The notes under the pieces: generated by a model
Told to the model about the DNA's origin: nothing
Database searches by the model: none
Seen by the model: the letters and a program-made list of their open reading frames with translations, nothing else
Source: Cladobotryum mycophilum
Taxonomy: Eukaryota > Ascomycota > Sordariomycetes > Hypocreales > Hypocreaceae
NCBI GenBank assembly: GCA_036429605.1
Contig: JAVFKD010000016.1
Span: 3,906,001-3,970,000 of the forward strand
Direction of reading: 5' to 3'
Length of the DNA: 64,000 bases
Translations under genes and position numbers: made by a program
Part shown: one piece after another, positions 45,261 through 55,314 of the stretch
Layout of the letters: the number at the start of each line of letters is the position of its first letter
Position numbering within the stretch: the first letter of the stretch is position 1

Positions 45261-46090
45261 TCAATGAATTGGGGTTGGGTTCTGGATCCATTCCTTCAAT
45301 TTATTCATCGAAAAGGTATCGTGCTTCTTCTCCGAAGTAAAGAAGAGCTCTTCGTACCATCCTTCCGAACCAAGCGACTGCAGGCGATTTCCATATGGTT
45401 GACACGATCCCAAGTCAATCAACACCGGCATTCCGTCCTTGACCATAATATTGTCCGGGTTTATGTCGTTGTGAGCCAGTCCCATGGAATGGAGATGGTC
45501 GACGGCCGATTCCAGGGCCGCGATAAACTTGGGTCTATCCAGTGCTTCAAACTCTAGGGTAGATACGTATTGTGTTAATGTCTTGTCGAGTAGTTCAATG
45601 ACGATGGCGGTGATGCGACCGCGCCGCACATGACACCCGTGATAGTGAACAATGTGTGGGTGAGGGTTCTTGGAGATTTGTTCCATGATGAGTGTCTCAT
45701 CCATCATGGACTTGGTAATGAAGTTGGTTCCCTTGACGGATTCATAGCATATAAGACCGGGTCTTTTGATGAAGGCGGTGGAATTGTCCCAGTTCTCAGG
45801 CGCAATGGTCAATTCAACGTTTGCAGGGACCTCCGGGAAGAGCTCCTCGTCCTTGATATGTTCAAGAGCAGCTTGGAACTCTTCCAGAGACATGTCGCGC
45901 TTGTTCTTGAAGGATTGGCCAAAGAATACCTCTTCCTCTGGTGTGATGTGATAAAATGTCACGTATTTCGCAGTCTTCGTCTCTGTATCCCAAGATTCAA
46001 TGATTGTGAGGTCTTGCAGCGACGTGATGGACGGAGGCTTGCTCTCAGACTTGTCCTCCCCCCAGGCTTCAACGAATCATTGTGAGCCAT
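45261..46090 (-). CDS. Protein-kinase-like protein with a probable one-base frame break near the N-terminus
   Basis: Fungal kinase-fold protein ending at 45261. The strong frame gives IVHYHGCHVRRGRI, then VIELLDKTL (hinge), HSMGLAHNDINPDNIMV (catalytic loop with HND in place of HRD) and VLIDLGSC (DLG in place of DFG). The frame stays open up to about 46076 with sensible residues but no ATG. A good ATG lies at 46088-46090 in another frame. The two frames meet at a run of six Cs (plus strand 46058-46063), where one more base would join them. Either a real frameshift or a homopolymer sequencing error; an unseen intron is less likely. Activity is uncertain given the variant HND and DLG. Function unknown. 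Confidence 0.7.
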
Positions 46091-47415
46091 GGCGACAAAA
46101 TGAGGGCGGCCGGGTTTGAAATGGTGGATTGGAATATATGGAAGATGAGATAGCCTTGAGGCTTGATGATTTGTGAGAAAATAGAATATCTTGGAACAAC
46201 CTCTTATAGAAGAAGATATCAAGAGTAATAAATGGATGGGAAGTTGGGTGGTTCCTGGTTGCAGCATGAGCTAGCTCGGAGGGTGTTCAGCCTTTAGAAC
46301 GCTCATCAAGGAGCTAACAATTGTGGGCGCACCACGAGTACCACATAATTGAGGCTCAAGCACCCGACTCGACTGCAGGTGGGCACAGCCCAGTGTCTAG
46401 GAACCCCCACTCACGCTAAAACCCTGAGCCCTTCGTCTCCAGGGCTCGAACTTCCATCCGTTTCAACGCTGTTGGCTCTAATTTTTAGGCAGGAAAGATA
46501 ACTCCGTGGTTCGTGTGGTTCATTTGATGATGTGCTCGCTCCTCGTTGCACGACGGTCGACCAACACACGTAGACGAATGATCATCCGAGCGTCAGTGAG
46601 GTAAAATCCCATCCACTCTATTCTATGTGGAATACAATGGCGCCGCGGCCTTTGGGGTCGTCACCAACTGATGTAACACCAAGAGCGCCTAGTTGTAGGC
46701 TACCATGGTTCTGCGTTGCACTCATAACTTATCCAGTAGGCCTGATATCTGGCCGCGATGTTGGTTCTTCCATTGCTCGCGGTTTGCTAACGGAGGTCAT
46801 ACGTAAGTCATTCAGCCTACACTTATTCAAGGCTTTACTGTCTTATGAATCAAGCATCACATTTTATCATTCAACTTCATAAACACTCATTGCGGCGACC
46901 AACAACTGGCCTAGTAGCCGAATGATGAAGCATCTTTCAGATCATAACCAACAGAGTGATACACGGGCTGAGTAATAGGCTATCTTATGTTCATCAGGCC
47001 AGCCAGGTGGCTTCGTGCATTATTTGAGCGTCAACATGCAAACTAGACCCAACGTATTTTGCCTTGTATGCTTGCTGTTCAAGAGATGTCTTGGCCGCGG
47101 CCGTGGCTCATCCGGGTTAGAGGCCTTTAGAATGGCTCTTGTGATAATGGGAAAAGCCTGCAGTTATTGACGAGAACGTCTGAAGTAGATGGATGTAATG
47201 GATGAGTATTTTTGTTGGTTGCGGTCATGAAGTGAAGTCTTTACACGCTTACGCAAATATAAAAGGAGACTGTATTCTTCTCAAGATTCCTCTTTTTTCT
47301 TCTCTTTATCATCTAGAGTTTTTCCTCGACAGTGAATACTTGCTTAGAGAACATACCCGAGTCACCAAACAACTTTAAACAACCATTTCTCACTTACTTC
47401 TTTACCTTTTCCAAA
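46091..47415. other. Intergenic region upstream of the small peptide gene
   Basis: About 1.3 kb with no other supported gene. Its right end is a strong-looking promoter: TATAAAA at 47258-47264, then CT-rich tracts at about 47277-47330. Confidence 0.5.
47258..47264 (+). promoter_or_regulatory. TATA box of the small peptide gene
   Basis: TATAAAA about 150 bp upstream of the split ATG, followed by a CT-rich tract typical of highly expressed fungal genes. Confidence 0.5.
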
Positions 47416-47623
47416 ATGTATGTATCTTTCTCTCCTATAAACGACAGACCCCAGTTATTTGCCGTTGTTTTAACACATTGCTTATACTCTGCTTAGGTGT
47501 ACTCTCACATCTACTACGAGGGTTACCACCAAGTCCAATGGTGACACCACCTCTGTGTACACCACCAAATTTGTCGATTGTGGACAGAGAAATTGTGTGA
47601 CTTCTGGGTCCTACCGACCTTAA
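47416..47623 (+). CDS. 42-residue Thr-rich, three-Cys peptide; start codon split by an intron
   Basis: Two exons: AT at 47416-47417, then an intron 47418-47496 (GTATGT...CTTAG, 79 bp), then G plus coding sequence 47497-47623 ending in TAA. The spliced product is 42 aa, starts MCTLTSTTRV, is rich in Thr and Ser, and ends with a compact Cys part (FVDCGQRNC...). Codons favour C-ending Thr and Lys AAG, as in well-expressed fungal genes. The intron has a textbook GTATGT donor, and a second possible intron lies in the 3' UTR (about 47626-47700). A TATA box and CT-rich leader precede it. No signal peptide, so probably intracellular. Function unknown. Unspliced, the first ATG opens only a 26-codon frame, which would be easily missed. 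Confidence 0.55.
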
Positions 47624-48233
47624 CTGGTAAGAGCCCGCCCTTTGTTTCCATAGCAGATGTCCAAGGAGGGTCTGACCAGTCACTAATCTAACTGATAGAT
47701 AATGAGGTTCAGATGTGTATGGAGAGTGATGGCAATACGGTGATCAGCTAGTTGCTTCTGTCAGGATTGCATGTTGGCTACGCGAGAGACGTTCTTCAAT
47801 CATTTGTATCTATTTAAACGTTTCCTTCAGATTCCTTGATAGAGTGATGTTCAACATGAATCGTCTTCTTAAAATTGGTCACACAACAAATATCTCGCCT
47901 CGGCAATACTAAGTCATGCCCAATAGCTTTTAACGAACTATGTGAATGATGATGTTGGTATGACCTAGCAACTAGTCCCTCTCATCCATCAATTATCGGG
48001 CTCGACGAATAGCCATCCAAGAATAGAACTTGGCTTTGTTGAATGTTTAGCCCTTGAGTCTCCTTCTCTTATTTGATGATATGTCCGGATCATGCAAATG
48101 ATGGCTTCAAGACATTCATTTGTTTAGCTACCAACAACACCCATCACCAATCACCCATCTAAACCCATGAATCCCTATGACAGCGCGACAGGTTAGGAAA
48201 CCTGGAGTTGCGATTAGAGTTCGATCCTGCTCC
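47624..48233. other. Intergenic region
   Basis: About 600 bp: the 3' flank of the small peptide gene and of the cupin gene, which converge. Nothing else seen. Confidence 0.5.
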
Positions 48234-48566
48234 TCACTTTTCAGCTGGAATGTTCACGATGAACATTAAACAACCTTTCTCGCTGCGAAACGGCCCATGT
48301 TCCATCCCCGGCTTGCGGTACGCATATGCACCCTTCTCCCATCCTTGCCCCAGAGTAATGTCGTGCAAATCACCCTCCACCAAGTAGATTTCCTCGATAT
48401 AGGTGTGCGTTTCTACACGGGCATTTTGTGCACCAGGTTCATATCGCTGAAGGGTCGTACGCCGGCCAGTAGCCTTGTCTTCGTTTAGAACCATCTGCTC
48501 GATGCCGGGACCGAGTGGGCTCCACGTTCGGGAGGCTGTTGCGGGGTGAAAGTCGAATTGCTCCAT
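48234..48566 (-). CDS. Small cupin-domain protein (ChrR-like)
   Basis: Protein of 110 aa starting MEQFDFHPATASRTW (ATG 48564-48566). Upstream in-frame codons to 48686 were excluded as 5' leader. The cupin metal-binding pattern is visible as RRTTLQRYEPGAQ, then RVETHTYIEEIYLVEGDL (His and Glu ligands) and the second half KPGMEHGPFRSEKGCLMFIV. Single-domain cupins like this bind a metal and often act as small dioxygenases or isomerases. The substrate is unknown. No neighbour suggests a pathway. Confidence 0.8.
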   Translation of the reverse strand: MEQFDFHPATASRTWSPLGPGIEQMVLNEDKATGRRTTLQRYEPGAQNARVETHTYIEEIYLVEGDLHDITLGQGWEKGAYAYRKPGMEHGPFRSEKGCLMFIVNIPAEK

Positions 48567-51214
48567 TTTAGCGAATGTGTTGGCTGTTTTTGGTGAATCT
48601 CTTTCTAGTCGTTGGTGAGCGAGATGTTGTGAGACAATGCATGAAATGTCACTGCTTTTAATACTTTGTGCTGATAGCAGTAGCAATTCTCTGAACTCTT
48701 AGTAAAAAGAAACGTTTATTTGTCATGCAGAATCACCGACGATCCACGGCGGAGGTGGAAGTCCGCTGACGAAGATGATGATGAAACGCTGCATGGATTA
48801 CGGGAGACAGTCCAACCCTAACCCAAGTGCTGAGCTGAGCTTTTTACGATGCCATGATAATATGCTACAAGGACGAACATCCATTGCTCTTTTAGTTAAT
48901 TTGCCCTTTCTGTAGCCTCGTCGTTTCATCACAGGTTCCCCCATGGCCATTATTAAACACAAACTCATTCTTTAATATGACAAAAGATATCAATCCGATT
49001 ATATGTGCAAAATCACCTATGGCATCTCAACTGTAGGCTCGATCGTATCTATTGGCAACTCAAAAAAACTAAATAGTATGCTGTGATATACTTAAAAAGA
49101 TTAATGTAATCTAAGTTTTGTGACCCATGTGCGCCCAGATACGACGAGGTCCTCTCATCAAGGAATTCGTTTCGACAGTCAAGTATCGCATGGGTCATCC
49201 ACGAGAGTACGTACACACTTCAAACTAGATTATTACTAACTTGATCTATTTCGACATGGTCGAGATCACATGGCCATATGTGGTTGACTCTTCACGGGAA
49301 TCGTGCCAGCAGATAGAGAGGGCGGTGGATGAGCTGCTAGAGGCTGGGTGAATTATGTGCTTCAGATACGACCACCCATCTCTACTGACACAAACGTTTA
49401 GTCGTCAAACTCACTATCATGGCTTTAAAGACTTTGAAACATGAACCTAGATGGCGTTTGAACATCCGAAATAGAAAATGTGGCAGCTTATAGGCTGATC
49501 ATCAGGAGAGGCAATAGCTCAAGAATGCACGGCGTAAGTCATTCGAGAGAGCGTTGGAAATAAAATAGCTGATCATTGGAGGAGCTAGATAATAGCTCCA
49601 ATGAACAGAATATAGGAATAATCACCGCATACTCTCCAATGCGAGGTATGAGGTGTGAGGAGGTGTGAGAACAAAAAGACCTCCCCACCACAACTTGTAA
49701 GATATGCGGTGAGGGGAATTTGCGCGACACTTACCCAAGATAGAATGTATTTTGAGGATTATTCCACAGCCGATACCATTTACATGTTCATAATGTTTCT
49801 AGGTTATAATGGAGTTGTATCTTACTGTATAAAGGAGGCTCTCAATAGACATGTCAGTGACTTAGGTCAAAGTCCCTCTTAGCGGCAGCCATCTCTTGAC
49901 CAAAACCGACAGCGTAAGCGCACAGACATGACAACATACCAAAAACGGCTGCTGAGAGGAAATCCACTGGACGACCGCCATTTTGTAGGTTCAATTCAAA
50001 GCCATCATCCTTCTTTAACCGAAGGCATGGCTGGTTACTAGGTAATGCCCACCACATGAGCTACCCCTAGGTTTTCTGGCATCTTCATCTAGCAAAAGGA
50101 TGATGGAGCGAATGATATTAAGGTAGATGTTGTGTTGGTTCAATACTCTAATGCCGTGATCTATGTTCGTGCGGTAAGGGGGCATTTGATGTCTTTGGCT
50201 GTGAGTCTATAACACGCGACAGTTATCCCAAACCCCCAGACCCAACGTTTGCTCAGACGATTGGATGCCCTGCACGATGAAATGAGACATTTTTACTCTA
50301 AAAGAAAGCTTGTTATGACTTTGAGTGTCGGTTACATGCAAACCGTCAATGGGTTGCCCCATATACTGTTATCCATCCAAATAATGATGTGATATCTATC
50401 GACCCTTTGCATTCCGTACTCCAGTCGTGCCCCAACTTGTGACTTACAGCAACTAACAATGCAATCAAAGTATCTGACGTCAAGAGGCCGCCCATTTGTC
50501 TTACCATGATGTGTAAGAGTCTGAGCGGTACATCGAGGGTCTTATCCAGAAGCGTCTAATAAACGGGATAATTATTGGCGCTATCTTATATCCCTCATAT
50601 CCAGCGTCACTCTCCACACAACGGTAACAACACCATCCCTTCCACGACTACCCTCCATGATATAGCGTCTCGGGCCATGAGCCGCGCAGCAACCTCACTT
50701 CACCGAACCCACCAGTAATAGTTGCACAACTGGAGCTGCATTGCCTAAGCATTCCCAGATCGATCCGTCGTCCAACTCTTGGCACGTGGAGAGCTTTCAT
50801 GGAAGCAGGATATGGGGTATTGATCTAGAACGGTTTCAGTAATCCTGTAGCGGTGCTCTTATATTATCTTAAGACCAATTATAGTGTCAATTATGCCAGC
50901 TTCTCCCCAGACAGCGCGAGCTTGACGCCTCCAAGTGCTGTCAGTTTGTGTAACACATGAAATGCCTCACCCCACTACGTTGTGCTTCATATTTAGTCCT
51001 CTTTTGTCAGATCAATCTGTCGCGTGCAGTCGTCTGAGCGGCCACGGCCCTGATAAGAAGAGCGAAGAGGGGAAGATTTGTGCGTTGAGAGTTGGCGACG
51101 GGGAAACATAAAGAGGGCATTGCGCTATGTGTTTGTGTGATTGCTCTCATTACACCAAGCTCTTTTTCTCTTCTTCGTTTCACAGACTTTGCATCATCCT
51201 GATTGTCTCTTTCG
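48567..51214. other. Gene-poor region of about 2.6 kb
   Basis: No supported gene. 48950-49130 is AT-rich. A short frame at about 49256-49351 (+) reads like a protein fragment (EITWPYVVDSSRES) and might be a relic, but no family is recognised. The remaining frames are short and on both strands. The region holds no clear repeats or transposon ends. Confidence 0.5.
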
Positions 51215-53455
51215 ATGGACGTACCGCATCCCATTCTTCCAAGCATTGAAATCAGCCAAGAACTTCCAGATTCAGGATACAATGGCAATGAGAGTCACTC
51301 AGATGATGAAATCGCATACTCACTTTTGAGCGCCTCATTGAGCGACATATCTGAAAGCCATTGGCCACGGGATCAACATGGACGCATCGGAGTCTTTGGG
51401 TCTCACCTCGGGGGCAAGTCTCCCTGCACAGCTTTCCATGTTTCCCAAGTCTTGTTGCTGATGAAGACCACCTTATAGGTTGGCTGCGTCGACTTGGTTT
51501 CTTCTTTACCTCTATAAGGGCAGATCCGTTTGACGAACACGAGATATACTACAGCCTCCTACCAGAACATTCCATCTCAGAAAAGGCCGGTCGGATAGCT
51601 TTGATCCTGGAAATTCTTCGAGAAACATTAAGTTGCTCTTGGTTCAATCTTCTTCTCATATTTGTTCCCATTGGTTACGTTAGCTACCTTCGCGACTTTC
51701 GTCCAACGCTCACATTCCTGTTCAACGCACTGGCTATTGTGCCCCTATCTACGCTCCTCACCGAGGCGACGGAAAGGATAGCTAGTGATGCCGGCGATAC
51801 CATTGGTGCGATTTTGAACATCAGCCTTGGCAACCTTGTTGAGTTAATATTATTGTAAGTGAAACAAATGAATGGCTATTTGTACGTAAAACTAACCTTT
51901 TGTTTCTGCCAGCATGTATGTTTCAGTTCATGAACAATGACACCAGCTGCTGCAGTCTCCATTGGCACAATTACCATCATACTGACCGATGTAGTTTCGC
52001 CCTGAAGAATAATCAGATCCGTGTCGTCCAGGCCTCCATTCTGGGATCAATCCTGGTCAATCTTTTGCTAATCCTTGGCTCCGCCCTCCTTGTTTGTGGT
52101 CTTCCTGACCAAGAATTCGCTCACTATGCTGCCGGCACACAACTCTTGGGGAGCCTCCTCTTTGTATCTGTATTTACCTTCTTAATGCCTGTAAGTCCAC
52201 ATTTAAACCCGTCAACGATCCAAAGACTAATGATTACACCCTCACCCCTCACCATAGACTGCTTTTGACTATACGTTCAAGGACACTAATGGCGCAGAGA
52301 GAGCCAGTCTGCAGATGACGAGAACATCGGCAGTAATAATATTTTGCATATATGTTATTTACTTTGTACACGAGATCAGGCATCACCCGGCTCATGATGA
52401 CACTATCTCAATCGGAGGGGATGAAGAGAGCCAGCCTGTTACCGCTACCCCAAACCTGCCCATATCTCCCTCAAATATGCATTCGGGCTCACAACCTCTA
52501 CCACCACGAACCATTCGATTCGCGGATGAAGATGCCACAACTCAAAACCAAACTCTCAAAGCAAGTAGTCGGACTGGGCTAGATGGCTTGGGGCATCAAG
52601 GAGTCGAAAATGACAATGAGGATGAACTCATGGAAACGCGAGGACGAAAGGGATATACTGCAGCGCGTCCCCTCAGCGTTTATAATCTCAACGCACGGGC
52701 GCGAACGCACTCCCGCTCTCTATCTCACAGTTCCAGTCAAGGACGTCTAAGCAGGGACTCATCCGTTCTAGACGGAGAAAGGGCAGAGTTGATGAGACCT
52801 TACCTGACCGCCCGGAATATTCGACGAGACAGTCGTTTATCCCTTGACCGAATCTCGCAGACATCCAACCATATCCCCCACGGAGGCAATATCAACAGAG
52901 CCATCTCAATTTCGATACTCTTCATTACTTCAGCACTCATGTCTGCGTCGGCGGAGTTCCTCGCCAGCACAATCGACGAGGTTACTCGTGAGGGACACAT
53001 CTCCGAGGGCCTCATTGGTCTCATCATTGTCCCAATTGTAGGCAATGTTGCCGAGTATGCTACCGTGGTCACAGTCGCAGCCAGAGACAAAATGGGGCTC
53101 GCTCTGGCTGTTTCAGTCGGCTCGGCAATCCAGATCGCACTCTGCGTAACTCCCCTGACAATCATTGCGGCATGGATCATGGATAAACCCCTGGTATTGG
53201 CGTTCAATTTCTTTGAGATTGCGACACTGCTTGGATCCGTTCTTCTCGTCAACTTTCTTATTCTAGGTGAAGGTATAAGTGGCCCGTTACGATCTAGTGG
53301 GTTAAAGGGAGGTCTTATTTGCGCTTGTTACGTGATAATCGGGTGAGTGAACACTGCCCCTTTTCTCAGCTTTTATCTACGTTGTAGGGTAGGATACGAA
53401 GTTGAAACCAGATGGCTAATTCGATTGTAGGCTCGGAGCATATTTGTCCCCTTGA
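51215..53455 (+). CDS. Vacuolar-type Ca2+/H+ exchanger (CaCA/Vcx1 family)
   Basis: Cation/proton exchanger with two repeats of membrane helices. Exons include one ending at 51854 (GNLVELILF, first alpha repeat with ATERIASDAGDTIGAILNISLGN), then about 51991-52191 (FALKNNQIRVVQASILGSILVNLL), about 52259-53342 and a last short exon 53431-53455 giving the LGAYLSP end. Between the halves lies a long acidic and Ser/Arg-rich cytosolic loop (about 52380-52880). The second alpha repeat is SAEFLASTIDEV and IVGNVAEYATVV. This family moves Ca2+ or Mn2+ into the vacuole against protons. The 5' end is uncertain: the ATG at 51215 gives a plausible acidic N-terminus, but the join near 51400-51440 to the next frame was not resolved. 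Confidence 0.88.
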
Positions 53456-53828
53456 TCTGACCATGTCTGGCGTTATTATGGATCTTAAGTTTATAGTTAT
53501 TATTGTGATGATTATTAACTTTTCTTTCCATACTTATTTGTTGTTTATTTGGAATCGTGCACGGAGTTTTTTTATTTGTATGCCTGTTGGCTACATTTGC
53601 GTTCAAGTCTGGTGAATTCTACACTATGTATTACATAAGCTTTAGAGTCGCTCGTTCTAGCTTTAGCCTCGTCACCAAGTTTGAGTCATCTTGGTCCCCA
53701 AGTTGGGTTCTCAGAGTTGCTCTCCCAGTTTCTCTCCCATCACCATCACTTACGATCCATGTTTCATGTAAACTGAGACCCTTGGCGTCTTGCGCCATAC
53801 ACATTCATTTTTACAACCATCACCGGCC

Positions 53829-54542
53829 ATGCAGCGGGAGAGAGATGACTCCGAAGATGACGACATCCCACTGCATCACAGACGGCCGTTTGGGGCTGGG
53901 CTGAAGCGCAAGAGGGTTGAGTTCGTCAAAGCAACAGACCCGGATGCAGGAAACAGTGTGATAGGGCAGAGTAAAGCGGCATCTTCTATCGGGGATCTTT
54001 ATGCCAGTATCGTTCTGGGGAAAAGTTCGCCAGCTACGCCAGCAAAGTCCGAGTCATGCAATCCAGCTGAAAGCACAAGCACAAGCACAAGTGTACTGCC
54101 TGAGAACAAAGAAGAACCACCACTTTGTGCTGTATGCCTACTACCTATTACGACGTCTATGCGACAACATGAAGCCTCCCTTGCGCACCAAGTGAGCGTG
54201 GCGCATTCTCACCCGCCATCCGCCTTGGATCGCTCTCGTATGGGACTACGCGCACTGGAGTCACAGGGCTGGGATCCCGATTCACGACTTGGCCTAGGAC
54301 GAGACGGCGAGGGTATGCGGTTCCCTATAAAACCAGCAGTGAAAGAGGACACACTTGGCATTGGCGCAACATTGCCTGACAAGCGGGAAATCAAGGAAAA
54401 GTCTAAGCCGTTGACGACCAAGGAGAGGGGAGCTCTGGAAGACAAGGAGCGCAAGAGAGGGGAGAGGTTGCAGGCGGAGATTTATGGGAGAATTGATGTG
54501 GAGAAGTATCTGAGAGGAAATGGTGGTGAGGATGGGTTGTGA
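53829..54542 (+). CDS. G-patch domain protein with a C2H2-like zinc motif
   Basis: Intronless protein of 237 aa. The ATG at 53829 starts MQRERDDSEDDD; upstream codons are leader. Residues about 30-60 are basic (FGAGLKRKRVEFV). A single zinc-finger-like motif follows (CAVCLLPITTSMRQHEASLAHQ, two Cys and two His), then the G-patch (MGLRALESQGWDPDSRLGLGRDGEGMRFPI), and a charged C-terminal helix (TTKERGALEDKERKRGERL). G-patch proteins usually bind RNA helicases in splicing or ribosome assembly. A SerThr run (STSTSTS) comes from a short tandem repeat at 54071-54093. Confidence 0.85.
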   Translation: MQRERDDSEDDDIPLHHRRPFGAGLKRKRVEFVKATDPDAGNSVIGQSKAASSIGDLYASIVLGKSSPATPAKSESCNPAESTSTSTSVLPENKEEPPLCAVCLLPITTSMRQHEASLAHQVSVAHSHPPSALDRSRMGLRALESQGWDPDSRLGLGRDGEGMRFPIKPAVKEDTLGIGATLPDKREIKEKSKPLTTKERGALEDKERKRGERLQAEIYGRIDVEKYLRGNGGEDGL

Positions 54543-55314
54543 GAGACGGATAGCAAGTAATCAAGGAACGTTGAAGCTTGGTCGCTCAATGCTTGACGAA
54601 GGCTGGATAGCGATGGACATGGAGATGCCAAAGTATGGATGGAGCTGTTTGTCAATGGCATGTCCTTAGACCCTTGAACGAGCACGACAAGCTACAGTCT
54701 GAACCGGATGTAGATAGGGGTGCAGGTAACCCTTTTTCCACTACTGAGATTGAACAATGAGAGTCAGAAATACGCCTCATCGCAGCCTTGGTAGTAACTA
54801 GTCCAACACTCACAGTGTATAGCGTATCCATAGGACTATTCGCATGACTTTGGTTGAAAACTTAAAGCTGAGGTCCTTTATGATGCGTGACCTCATCGCC
54901 CCGCGGCGCCTCAAGCTTCCATAGACACCAAAAAAATCACTGAAGCCACTAGGACTTGGTGAGAGACCGCTAAAGGAGCCCTGCTAGAGCCCTGTTAGGG
55001 GGAGCCTGGAGCTGTTGGTTTCAGGTGGCTCGGACCAGGTAGCGTCCTTCCATAAACCCCCTGGGTAACCCCGCCAAACTGCCAACTTGCTACAGCTTCA
55101 ATGCTTCATCTTCATTCCAACCTGTCCTCCTCAAAGAACCGCGGCTTGACTCTTTGAGCTACACGCAACCTCGACGACACCCCCGATTGGACCACCTGCT
55201 CCTCTCGATCACCATAACACTCCTTGACACCAGTAACACTCTACACCTTTATACTGTGACAGCTGGCTACTGCCATCTTGCTCCGACCGACGGCTGCACT
55301 GACCGCGATCCACG
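54543..55314. other. Intergenic region upstream of SEC1
   Basis: About 770 bp between the G-patch gene and SEC1, both read rightward. No gene seen. Confidence 0.5.
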
